From Allosphingosinicella sp. (GTDB lineage: Bacteria > Pseudomonadota > Alphaproteobacteria > Sphingomonadales > Sphingomonadaceae), in the NCBI GenBank assembly GCA_030146745.1, contig JASLBD010000118.1:1-12511 (forward strand): a stretch of 12,511 nt of DNA, read 5' to 3'. Under the pieces are notes generated by a model that searched no databases, was not told the origin of the DNA, and worked only from the letters and a program-made list of their open reading frames with translations. Shown one piece after another: positions 1 through 5,441 of this stretch (positions within the stretch are counted from its first letter, which is position 1; each line of letters opens with the position of its first letter). The translations under genes and the position numbers were made by a program.

Positions 1-1
1 G

Positions 2-250
2 CGCTCCCAGCCCCAGAGCAAGGACCCCGCCTGGAACGCCGAATATTGCCGCAACCGCCGCAACTTCCTCGACGACGTCACCCGCCGGGCGGTCGAAAGC
101 GACAAGGAGGCGATGCTCGCCACCTACTCGATGGACCTCGGCGAAGGCCGCTATTTGCCGGTCAAGACCGTCTTCGTCCCGCTCTGCATAAACGGCCGCC
201 GCTGGGGCAATTTCGAGCTCGCCTACCGCGACGAGGCGATGCGGCTCTAG
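2..250 (+). CDS. C-terminal end of a methyl-accepting chemotaxis-type receptor (partial)
   Basis: The frame is open from the left edge and ends at TAG 248-250, giving the last 82 residues of a larger protein. The visible residues include DPAWNAEYCRNRRNFLDDV (about 8-26), a central YSMDLGEGRYLPVKTVFVPL and a final NGRRWGNFELAYRD. This order resembles the C-terminal PAS-like segment that follows the signalling domain in many alphaproteobacterial chemotaxis receptors, where forms such as W-N-x-x-N-C-R-N-R-R and R-G-R-H-W-G-x-L-R-L-A-Y recur. The likely role is sensing or output modulation in a chemoreceptor; this is inferred from recalled family motifs. No methylation helix or HAMP domain is visible because the 5' part lies outside the window. 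It converges on the minus-strand gene ending at 284. Confidence 0.6.
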   Translation, partial: RSQPQSKDPAWNAEYCRNRRNFLDDVTRRAVESDKEAMLATYSMDLGEGRYLPVKTVFVPLCINGRRWGNFELAYRDEAMRL

Positions 251-253
251 CCA

Positions 254-279
254 TCATTCCGGATCAAGTTTCGGGATGA
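254..279. terminator. Hairpin between convergent genes (bidirectional terminator or REP-like unit)
   Basis: Arms 254-263 and 270-279 form a 10-bp stem with two G-U pairs around a 6-nt loop. It lies 3 bp after the stop at 250 and 4 bp before the stop of the opposing gene at 284. No long T-run follows on either strand, so termination is inferred from position. The arms (TCATTCCGGA and the matching TCGGGATGA) also look like one unit of a repeat that I recall as common in sphingomonad intergenic regions. Confidence 0.45.
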
Positions 280-283
280 CCGG

Positions 284-1387
284 TCACTCACTCTTGCCTC
301 CGGTCGCCCCCGGAAGTTCGACGGAGGCGCTGCCGTCGGGCTTGAGACGCACCCGGGCGCGAATCTGCGTGGGGTTGCCGTCGGTGAAGAGCCGCCCGAT
401 CTGGGCGAGGCTCGGTAGCCGGTCATAGCTCTCCAGCACCTTCACTTCCGCGATGTCGTGGTGGAGGAGGAGATACTTGCTTCCTTTCGCCCGCCGCACG
501 ACCTCAAGCACTCCGCCGCCGTCGCTGTAGAGCACCAGCAGGGCCGATTCGTCGCCGGCGCCGCGGCCGGGCCGGTCCCCGCCCGTCGCCTGGAGCACCG
601 CCATCTTCTGGTCGCCCACCTGCAACATGGTCCGGCACCAGTCGCGGCCGATCCGGGCGGGAAGCGCCTTATCGCCGCGCGCGGCCTTGACGGCCGGCTC
701 TCCGGCCGCGTCGGAGGCGGCGAGCGTGGCCCCGTCGCCGCCGCCGTCCGCCACGACCGTCGCGTCCGGCCGAGCGGTCGACGGGCATTCTCCGGCGGAG
801 ATGGGGGCTGCCGGACTCGGCTGCACCGTGCCTTCGAAGCGCAGCCCGTCGAGCAGGGCCGTCATGACCGCGGCCACCTCGGCGGAGCGCGACTGCGGAC
901 CCGTGACTCGAAGCTTCAACATCCACCGACCGGCCTTGATGAAGGCCGCTTTGGTATGATTGTCGCCGAGGTAGCCGTCGTAGTCGGCGGTTACCGCCAC
1001 CCCCCGACTTCCCGCCGCGGCCGCCAGCCCCGTGCCCAGCGAGCGAATGCCGGGCGACCGTGGGCTTCGGATCGCCTGGTCGGTGGCAATGGCCTGAACG
1101 CCGGAATGAGCGAAGCTCGGATAATAGACGTAGAGCGTGGCGAAGACCTTTTGATCGGCGCTTCGATATTTGATCGCGCTGTCGACGCCCTCGCCCCGGT
1201 TACTGAATTCCTTCGTCTCGAAATATTCCGCGCCGGCGGCGCGGCGCGGCACCGACAGCTGCGCGGGCTCGAAGGTCAGCCGCTCGACCGAGGCTTTCCA
1301 GAAGGCGTGGGGCTGAGCCGGTTCCGCTGCCGCCGCAGGCGCGGCGAGGCCGAGCAACAGGGCCCCCAACAAGATCATTCCACGCAT
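284..1387 (-). CDS. Exported protein of unknown function
   Basis: I do not recognise this family. From ATG 1387 the product is 367 aa and begins MRGMILLGALLLGLAAPAAAAEPAQ, a clear Sec signal peptide with an AxA-type cleavage region near residue 21. An in-frame ATG at 1408 adds seven residues but has no ribosome-binding site, whereas GGGGAG lies upstream of 1387. The mature protein has an N-terminal globular part (about 25-190), a low-complexity Ala/Gly/Asp-rich linker (about 195-245), then a C-terminal globular part around DWCRTMLQVGDQKMAVLQ and ending VRLKPDGSASVELPG. Two cysteines (in GECPS and DWCRT) could form a disulphide. It is the last gene of a minus-strand run behind a MoxR ATPase, but a weak terminator at 1411-1431 separates them, so co-transcription is uncertain. 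Confidence 0.7.
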   Translation of the reverse strand: MRGMILLGALLLGLAAPAAAAEPAQPHAFWKASVERLTFEPAQLSVPRRAAGAEYFETKEFSNRGEGVDSAIKYRSADQKVFATLYVYYPSFAHSGVQAIATDQAIRSPRSPGIRSLGTGLAAAAGSRGVAVTADYDGYLGDNHTKAAFIKAGRWMLKLRVTGPQSRSAEVAAVMTALLDGLRFEGTVQPSPAAPISAGECPSTARPDATVVADGGGDGATLAASDAAGEPAVKAARGDKALPARIGRDWCRTMLQVGDQKMAVLQATGGDRPGRGAGDESALLVLYSDGGGVLEVVRRAKGSKYLLLHHDIAEVKVLESYDRLPSLAQIGRLFTDGNPTQIRARVRLKPDGSASVELPGATGGKSE

Positions 1388-1410
1388 AAGCCGCCCACTC
1401 CCCGCCAATG

Positions 1411-1431
1411 AAAAGAGCAGCTTACGGCTGC
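1411..1431 (-). terminator. Candidate intrinsic terminator after the MoxR gene
   Basis: Read on the minus strand, GCAGC-CGTAA-GCTGC is followed directly by TCTTTT (stem 1417-1431, T-rich tail 1411-1416). The stem is only 5 bp, so it would be weak. It lies about 65 bp after the MoxR stop and just before the exported-protein gene, as expected for a terminator or attenuating element. Confidence 0.35.
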
Positions 1432-1496
1432 ACCGCGACCTTTCGCAAGTTCTGTATTAGGAATTTGGTTGTGGCGGGCCGGACCGATGCCCCCCC

Positions 1497-2342
1497 TCAG
1501 TTCCCAGGCCGCCTCGACATGAACGCCAATCGCTCGAACAGCATCACGTCCTGCTCGTTCTTGAGCAGCGCGCCGTGCAGCGGCGGGATCGCCTTGGAGG
1601 GGTCGCGGGACTGCAGCACCTCGAGCGGCATGTCCTCGTGGAGGAGAAGCTTCAGCCAGTCGATCAGCTCGCTCGTCGAGGGCTTCTTCTTGAGGCCGGG
1701 CACGTCCCGAACCTGGTAGAAGATGTCCATCGCCTTCGCGACCAGCATCTTCTGGATGCCCGGGAAATGGACATCGACGATCGCCTGCATCGTCTCGCGA
1801 TCGGGGAATTTTATGTAGTGGAAGAAGCAGCGGCGCAGGAAGGCGTCCGGAAGCTCCTTCTCGTTGTTCGAGGTTATGACGACGATCGGGCGCTCGGCCG
1901 CCTTCACCGTCTCCTTGGTTTCGTAGACGTGGAACTCCATCCGGTCGAGCTCCTGGAGGAGATCGTTGGGGAATTCGATGTCGGCCTTGTCGATCTCGTC
2001 GATGAGCAGGACCGGAAGCTTCGGGCTTGTGAACGCCTCCCACAATTTGCCGCGGCGGATGTAGTTGGAGATCTCGTGGACCCTGGGATCGCCGAGCTGG
2101 CCGTCGCGAAGCCGAGCCACCGCGTCATATTCGTAGAGGCCCTGATGCGCCTTGGTCGTCGACTTGACGTGCCATTCGATCAGCGGAGCGTCCAAAGCGG
2201 CGGCGATCTCGTGGGCGAGGACGGTCTTGCCGGTGCCGGGCTCGCCCTTGACGAGGAGCGGCCGCCGAAGCGTGACGGCGGCGTTGACCGCGACCTTGAG
2301 GTCGTCGGTGGCGACATAGCTCTGGGTGCCTTCGAAGCGCAT
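1497..2342 (-). CDS. MoxR-family AAA+ ATPase
   Basis: The product is 281 aa, close to the usual length of compact MoxR ATPases. Visible motifs are Walker A GEPGTGKT (33-40), Walker B VLLIDEID (111-118), a sensor-1 TSNN (157-160), an arginine-finger region LPDAFLRR (164-171) and a sensor-2 region near PSTSELIDWL (221-230). The C-terminal lid includes PPLHGALLKNEQD. MoxR proteins are cytoplasmic hexameric ATPases that act as chaperones or metal-cofactor insertases, usually with a VWA-domain partner encoded beside them. No VWA gene is present on either side here, so the client is unknown. It starts 60 bp after the stop of the unknown gene at 2403 and is probably in the same transcript. ATG 2342 is supported because the residues just after it (FEGTQSYVATDDL) are family-like. 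The Shine-Dalgarno sequence is weak. Confidence 0.93.
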   Translation of the reverse strand: MRFEGTQSYVATDDLKVAVNAAVTLRRPLLVKGEPGTGKTVLAHEIAAALDAPLIEWHVKSTTKAHQGLYEYDAVARLRDGQLGDPRVHEISNYIRRGKLWEAFTSPKLPVLLIDEIDKADIEFPNDLLQELDRMEFHVYETKETVKAAERPIVVITSNNEKELPDAFLRRCFFHYIKFPDRETMQAIVDVHFPGIQKMLVAKAMDIFYQVRDVPGLKKKPSTSELIDWLKLLLHEDMPLEVLQSRDPSKAIPPLHGALLKNEQDVMLFERLAFMSRRPGN

Positions 2343-2368
2343 CGCGGCGGGATAGGGGAGGGGCCGGA

Positions 2369-2386
2369 GGAGGGCAAGCGCCCTCC
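2369..2386. repeat. 7-bp perfect hairpin in the gap between the unknown gene and MoxR
   Basis: GGAGGGC-AAGC-GCCCTCC forms a perfect 7-bp stem with a 4-nt loop in the 60-bp gap between two same-strand genes. No T-run follows on the minus strand, so it is more likely an mRNA-processing, stability or translation-modulating hairpin, or chance, than a terminator. Confidence 0.4.
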
Positions 2387-2402
2387 CGGGATGACGAGCG
2401 TA

Positions 2403-3074
2403 TCAGCTCCCTGCCCGAGCCTGCTGCCTCGCCTCGAGCAGGTCCCACAGGCCGTGATGCTGGACGAGGATCTGCTGCGCCCCGAACAGGAGCGCGCGCT
2501 GGACCTGCGGCGGCGCCCCGTAAGCGTCGGCGAGGCGCACGATCGAATCGGACTGGGCGGCCGGATAGGCGGGCGTGTCGACCCCGAAGCGCGAAGCGGC
2601 TGCGTCGAGGCAGGAGCGGATCACGGCCCAGTCGAGCACCAGGGCCATGGCCGCTCCGAGCGCGCAGCCGCGGCGTTCGGAGGAAGCGAGGGTCTCCATC
2701 GCATGGCGCTGGCCGAGCACGGCCGTGTCGGTGCCGCCGGCGCCCGGGGTGCTCGGCACCGGACCGGCGGCGACGGCGAGCCGGGCGAGATAGGCGCGCT
2801 CCCCAGCGAAGGCGTAGGTCGCGTTGGTCAGCCAGGTGCGGGCGTCGGGCTCGACGACCCGGGCCGCGGCATGGTCGATCAATCCGGGATAGCGGCCGTG
2901 GAGGACGCACAGATAATGGATGAGGTCGGCGAGGTCGCGCCCGGCGGTCGGAGCCGTCAGCAGCCGGGCGCTCGCCGCATAGGGATGGGCGGCGCTGCCA
3001 TGCTCGGCGAGCCGCTCCAGAAGCAGCGCGCCCGTCTGGGGCCCGCCGGCAGTCTCAACCGATGCTGAAGCCAT
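2403..3074 (-). CDS. Conserved alpha-helical protein of unknown function
   Basis: The product is 223 aa, rich in Ala and Leu, mostly predicted helix, with no signal peptide and no obvious membrane segment, so it is probably cytoplasmic. Recognisable stretches are LLLERLAEHGSAAHPYAASA (17-36), RDLADLIHYLCVLHGRYPGLIDHAA (46-70) and a later ALVLDWAVIRSCLDAAA segment. The spaced His residues (H25, H30, H53, H59, H68 in the N-terminal half) could bind a metal or cofactor, but this is speculation. It may belong to a sphingomonad-restricted domain family that I recall as DUF6975; I cannot verify that. ATG 3074 is well supported by GGGAGG five bases upstream. It heads a run with MoxR and has a palindromic operator-like site upstream at 3131-3147. 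Confidence 0.75.
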   Translation of the reverse strand: MASASVETAGGPQTGALLLERLAEHGSAAHPYAASARLLTAPTAGRDLADLIHYLCVLHGRYPGLIDHAAARVVEPDARTWLTNATYAFAGERAYLARLAVAAGPVPSTPGAGGTDTAVLGQRHAMETLASSERRGCALGAAMALVLDWAVIRSCLDAAASRFGVDTPAYPAAQSDSIVRLADAYGAPPQVQRALLFGAQQILVQHHGLWDLLEARQQARAGS

Positions 3075-3112
3075 CTGGCCCTCCCGAAGCGGTGTCGAAC
3101 CGCCCTAAAAGT

Positions 3113-3126
3113 CTGACCTATATCAA
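3113..3126 (-). promoter_or_regulatory. Weak FNR/FixK-like half-conserved site
   Basis: On the minus strand TTGAT-ATAG-GTCAG matches the alphaproteobacterial FnrL/FixK pattern TTGAY-N4-RTCAA except for the last base. It is centred about 45 nt upstream of ATG 3074, next to the palindrome at 3131-3147. One such site in a short window can arise by chance. Confidence 0.2.
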
Positions 3127-3130
3127 TGGC

Positions 3131-3147
3131 GTAAAAACCCGGTTTAC
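3131..3147. promoter_or_regulatory. Palindromic operator-like site GTAAA-N7-TTTAC, copy 1
   Basis: The site is a 17-bp inverted repeat; its stem extends one base on each side (CGTAAA...TTTACG). It lies 57 bp upstream of ATG 3074. An identical half-site arrangement (GTAAA-N7-TTTAC) lies 55 bp upstream of the PspC-domain gene. The two spacers differ in sequence while half-sites and spacing are kept, which is the signature expected of a shared dimeric regulator. The regulator is not identified. Confidence 0.5.
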
Positions 3148-3227
3148 GGCCCGTTAGGGCGGCGGAAAGGCTGTTCCTCCCGAAAGGGGACGATTGCCCG
3201 GTTCTGGCACACGGACGTCGAACAAAG

Positions 3228-3285
3228 GGGAGTGACCGTCGCCACGGGGAAGGGGGAGTGACGGCCATGAGTGACTGTCACTCCC
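3228..3285. repeat. Repeated GGGAGTGAC with alternative hairpins after the PspC gene
   Basis: GGGAGTGAC occurs at 3228-3236 and 3254-3262, and its perfect complement GTCACTCCC is at 3277-3285. Either copy can form a 9-bp stem with the last. A smaller GAGTGA-CTG-TCACTC hairpin (3269-3283) competes. The block begins just past the PspC stop on the minus strand. No T-run is present, so a terminator role is only possible. Confidence 0.4.
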
Positions 3286-3290
3286 GCGTC

Positions 3291-3590
3291 TCAGGCGGCG
3301 AGGGCCATTTCCGGTTCGGAGTGGGCGTCGGCCTGCTCCGCGGTGATCGACACCGCTTCGGCTTCCGCTGCGACGGTCGGGCGCGGATTCGGAGCCACGA
3401 GGCGGGTGAAGGCGACGAGGAGGCCGAGGGCGGCGTAGAGGGCGAGCGCGCCGATGGGGGAGAAGAACAGGCCGACGGAGAAGGCGATCCTGAGGAGGAC
3501 GGGGCTGAAGCCGAGATCCTCGCCGAGCGCCTCGCAGACGCCGAAGAGGGTGTGATCGCGGGCGAAGACATTGGGCTGGGCGGTTTGCAT
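3291..3590 (-). CDS. PspC-domain small membrane protein
   Basis: The product is 99 aa from ATG 3590. The PspC domain covers about residues 7-63: NVFARDHTLFGVCEALGEDLGFSPVLLRIAF includes the typical short amphipathic lead and G-V-C-x-A-L-x-E-x-L-G core. It is followed by one hydrophobic segment (about 36-62) and a charged Ala/Glu-rich tail. PspC proteins sit in the inner membrane and, in enterobacteria, take part in the phage-shock envelope-stress response; stand-alone PspC-domain proteins elsewhere are less well understood. A GTG at 3593 directly precedes the ATG, but GGGAG lies 6 nt from the ATG, so ATG is preferred. No pspA or pspB is adjacent. A sigma-54-like promoter (3623-3638) and a palindrome (3645-3661) lie upstream. 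Confidence 0.88.
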   Translation of the reverse strand: MQTAQPNVFARDHTLFGVCEALGEDLGFSPVLLRIAFSVGLFFSPIGALALYAALGLLVAFTRLVAPNPRPTVAAEAEAVSITAEQADAHSEPEMALAA

Positions 3591-3622
3591 CACTTGCTCC
3601 CTGGCGTAGATGCAGATCCTTC

Positions 3623-3638
3623 AGCACGAGCCGTGCCA
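3623..3638 (-). promoter_or_regulatory. Candidate sigma-54 (-24/-12) promoter of the PspC-domain gene
   Basis: The minus strand reads C-TGGCACG-GCTC-GTGCT. Compared with the consensus YTGGCACG-N4-TTGCW, the only mismatch is the first T of TTGC, and the invariant GG and GC are at the correct 12-base spacing. The predicted start near 3612 leaves a 22-nt leader that contains the GGGAG ribosome-binding site before ATG 3590. In E. coli the psp operon is sigma-54 dependent, so the match is in a plausible place. The same bases also form GCACG-GCT-CGTGC, so an accidental inverted repeat is an alternative. Confidence 0.45.
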
Positions 3639-3644
3639 GATTAG

Positions 3645-3661
3645 GTAAACCAGCCGTTTAC
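3645..3661. promoter_or_regulatory. Palindromic operator-like site GTAAA-N7-TTTAC, copy 2
   Basis: GTAAAC-CAGCC-GTTTAC is a perfect 6-bp inverted repeat with a 5-bp spacer, 55 bp upstream of ATG 3590 and 6 bp upstream of the sigma-54-like -24 element. It has the same GTAAA-N7-TTTAC geometry as copy 1. This is closer to the promoter than classical sigma-54 enhancer sites, so a repressor, or an activator acting on a sigma-70 promoter, is also possible. Confidence 0.5.
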
Positions 3662-4069
3662 AACGGGTTATGCGACAAGGGGTGATCCCGGCCCGGGCTT
3701 CGCGAGCGGCCGCTCGCCAAATATTGGTGAAATCCGCCAGGCTTGCGCCTCGCGCGGCCGCGAGTTGCAGCCATTCCGGACCGACCAACGCTTCTGGCCG
3801 CCGCCGGGATTTGATACGGAGTTCCGGTCCGTTGAGGGTGCCCCCGCCGGCTGATCTGGCTTCCTCCGGCGGGGGCGGGGGCCGGAGCGTGCGAGCACGG
3901 TCTCCGGCCCCCATCTTCGATCCGATTCCGGATGTTCTTACATCCATTATGCGGCGAAGGAGGTCAATCGTATCCGGGTCGCAGATATTCGGCCGGGGCT
4001 CGTGCGTGTCTCGGCGCGGGACGCCGGTGAAGAGAACGGAAGGGTGCCCGGTTCCGGACCGCCCTCTTC
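3662..4069. other. Gene-free, hairpin-rich intergenic stretch
   Basis: I find no convincing coding region here. Open frames crossing it are Arg/Pro/Ser-rich without family motifs. It holds a perfect 16-bp palindrome (3702-3717), a 6-bp hairpin CTCGCG-CGGC-CGCGAG (3749-3764), complementary CGGACCG/CGGTCCG (3777-3783 and 3826-3832) and two back-to-back long hairpins (3840-3876 and 3877-3912). It could carry the transcription end of the MipA operon, a REP-like cluster or a structured non-coding RNA; the sequence alone does not decide. The part from 3913 to 4069 shows nothing I can name. Confidence 0.5.
3840..3912. repeat. Two adjacent perfect 11-bp hairpins
   Basis: Hairpin A pairs GCCCCCGCCGG (3840-3850) with CCGGCGGGGGC (3866-3876), loop 15 nt. 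Hairpin B starts at the next base and pairs GGGGGCCGGAG (3877-3887) with CTCCGGCCCCC (3902-3912); its loop contains a further CGTGC/GCACG complement. The C-rich and G-rich arms of A and B are partly interchangeable, so alternative pairings exist. No T-tract follows on either strand. Confidence 0.6.
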
Positions 4070-4070
4070 G

Positions 4071-4137
4071 TCATTCCCGCGACGGCGGGAATCCGGCACT
4101 GACCCAGTACCGGATCCGGCTTTCGCGGGAAGGACTG
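4071..4137. repeat. REP-like dispersed element
   Basis: The left end is ATTCCCGC-GACG-GCGGGAAT (4073-4092, perfect 8-bp stem). The far end, CGCGGGAAGG (4125-4134), is complementary to CATTCCCGCG (4072-4081) with one mismatch, giving a larger alternative fold. I recall closely similar units with inner text like GGAATCCGGCACTGACCC as high-copy intergenic repeats in proteobacterial genomes. It lies directly downstream of the MipA/OmpV stop (minus strand), a usual location for such units. Confidence 0.6.
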
Positions 4138-4144
4138 GAAGCTC

Positions 4145-4987
4145 CTAGCTGCCCCGGCCGAACGTGTAGGTCAGCGCGAGCCCGCCGGAGAATTGATCGC
4201 GCGAGCCGAAGGACCGGACCACCGGCGAGTCGGCCGCGTCGCCGACCAAGCGGTCATATTTGGCGTAGCTGTAGATTCCGAAGCGCCTGGAGAGCTGGGT
4301 GAGGAATCCGGCGGTCGCGCCGATCGCCTGGATCCCGCCGCCGGGGCGGTAGACGGCGAGTCCGGTGCGGACCGATTCGGGGGCGGTCACTCCGAAATAG
4401 GCGCGGTGGTAGCGCGCGTCCGACCAAGTGACTCGGGGCCCTATCGAGAACAGCCACTCGTCCCCGTCGCGGGCGACGAAATCGGCGCCGGCCTGGCCGG
4501 TCCAGCCGTCATGCCCGCCCAGGCCCTTACGCAGCTCGGTGCGGACCCGGAACTTGGGGCTGAACTCATATTCGACGAACGCACCCGCCTCGACGGTGAA
4601 GGGCACCTTGTCCAGGTCGGCTCCGACGTCCTTCGCCGTCCGGCTGCCCTCGAAATTGAGGGCCGGGCCCAATTCGAGGCCACCCGTCCTGATCAGCTCA
4701 GGTCCGAAGCTCTCGTCCGGAGCCTCGAATTCGAAGGGCTTCGAGCCGCGGGCGACCGACACGTCGACGAGGGGCCGAAGGCTGTGATCGTCGGCGCCGG
4801 GATAGCTGGGCACGAACTGCGGGCCGAGGCCGATACGGATCCGGCGCGGTTCCTTCTTCTCCGACTCGTCTCCGTCCTGGGCGGCGGCGGGAGCGCTCAA
4901 GCCCGCGAGCAGCAAGGGGAGGGCGGCGGCGGCGAGCATTGTTCTTCTCGCGCGGCGCCCGGCGGCTTTCGATCGGCAACGTTGCAT
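4145..4987 (-). CDS. MipA/OmpV-family outer-membrane protein
   Basis: From ATG 4987 the product is 280 aa, a typical family length. The signal peptide has a long basic n-region (MQRCRSKAAGRRARR) and then a hydrophobic core ending SAPAAAQ, with cleavage near residue 37. The mature protein has family hallmarks: RIGLGPQFVPSYPGADDHSLRPLVDV (about 51-76), FSIGPRVTWSDARYHRAYFGV (180-200) and YDRLVGDAADSPVV (244-257), ending in beta-strand LALTYTF plus four extra residues. MipA/OmpV proteins are outer-membrane beta-barrels; MipA is described as an MltA-interacting scaffold in E. coli, and others are porin-like. AGGAG lies 11 nt before ATG 4987 and 8 nt before an in-frame GTG at 4990; ATG 5014 is further upstream with a poorer site, so the start is uncertain by up to nine codons. 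It is probably co-transcribed with the GNAT gene, whose stop is about 30 bp upstream. Confidence 0.9.
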   Translation of the reverse strand: MQRCRSKAAGRRARRTMLAAAALPLLLAGLSAPAAAQDGDESEKKEPRRIRIGLGPQFVPSYPGADDHSLRPLVDVSVARGSKPFEFEAPDESFGPELIRTGGLELGPALNFEGSRTAKDVGADLDKVPFTVEAGAFVEYEFSPKFRVRTELRKGLGGHDGWTGQAGADFVARDGDEWLFSIGPRVTWSDARYHRAYFGVTAPESVRTGLAVYRPGGGIQAIGATAGFLTQLSRRFGIYSYAKYDRLVGDAADSPVVRSFGSRDQFSGGLALTYTFGRGS

Positions 4988-5018
4988 CACCCCTGTTTCT
5001 CCTTCGCGAATCATTGCC

Positions 5019-5441
5019 TTAACTGACCAAAATCTTTTCGAACAACAACTCGCCCGTGCGCGTCGTGCCCGCCCTAGTCCAGCCCGATTCGCTATAGAAG
5101 CGCTCCGCGCGCGTTCCAGGGGCGGTGCTGAGGGAAAGTCGGCGCAGGCCGCGCCCGATCGCCTCTTCGATCAGCCTGGCGTGGAGCGCCTGGCCGACTC
5201 CCATTCCCTCCGCCTCCGGAGCGACGAACAGGGCCCAAACGCTGGCTTCGGCGACGTCGAGGACGGCGAAGCCGGCAAGGCCCCGCTCCGTCTCGGCGAC
5301 CCAGGCTGCGCCCCGGTCCAGATAGGAGAGATAGGATTGTTCGGTGACCTGCCGGGGATCGGACAAAGCGTTCTCGGCGACCCGGAGGCGCAGGGCGTGC
5401 ATGGCCGCTATGTCGGCGGCGCAAGCGGACCGGATCCTCAT
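5019..5441 (-). CDS. GNAT-family N-acetyltransferase
   Basis: The product is 140 aa, the normal size for a single GNAT domain. It starts MRIRSACAADIAAMHALRLRV, the beta1-alpha1 opening typical of the family. It then shows GAAWVAETERGLAGFAVLD (strands 2-4), the acetyl-CoA-binding motif A in VWALFVAPEAEGMGVGQALHARLIEEA (about 68-94) and a C-terminal AERFYSESGWTRAG (motif B region, 112-125). The G-x-G-x-G loop (79-83) is intact, but the position usually Gln/Arg is Glu76. It acts in the cytoplasm, transferring acetyl from acetyl-CoA to an amine; the substrate cannot be predicted. Its ATG overlaps the stop of the upstream membrane-protein gene (ATGA), suggesting translational coupling. Confidence 0.9.
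   Translation of the reverse strand: MRIRSACAADIAAMHALRLRVAENALSDPRQVTEQSYLSYLDRGAAWVAETERGLAGFAVLDVAEASVWALFVAPEAEGMGVGQALHARLIEEAIGRGLRRLSLSTAPGTRAERFYSESGWTRAGTTRTGELLFEKILVS

Noticed and set aside
458..1411. 317-codon plus-strand open frame opposite the exported protein
   Set aside because: The opposite frame has a signal peptide and ribosome-binding site; this one has only Arg/Gly/His-rich low-information sequence.
1575..3068. 497-codon open frame on the plus strand opposite MoxR and the unknown gene
   Set aside because: It is antisense to two better-supported genes; such long shadow frames are expected at this GC content. It shows no domain or ribosome-binding support.
3645..3661. CpxR or CtrA binding site
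   Set aside because: CpxR and CtrA sites are direct repeats (GTAAA-N5-GTAAA, TTAA-N7-TTAA); this is an inverted repeat with different half-site geometry.
3670..4302. Long plus-strand open frame across the intergenic gap into the MipA/OmpV gene
   Set aside because: The translation is Arg/Ser/Pro-rich without motifs, crosses the REP-like element (giving the familiar spurious RHSRDGGNPAL-type peptide) and runs antisense into a well-supported gene.
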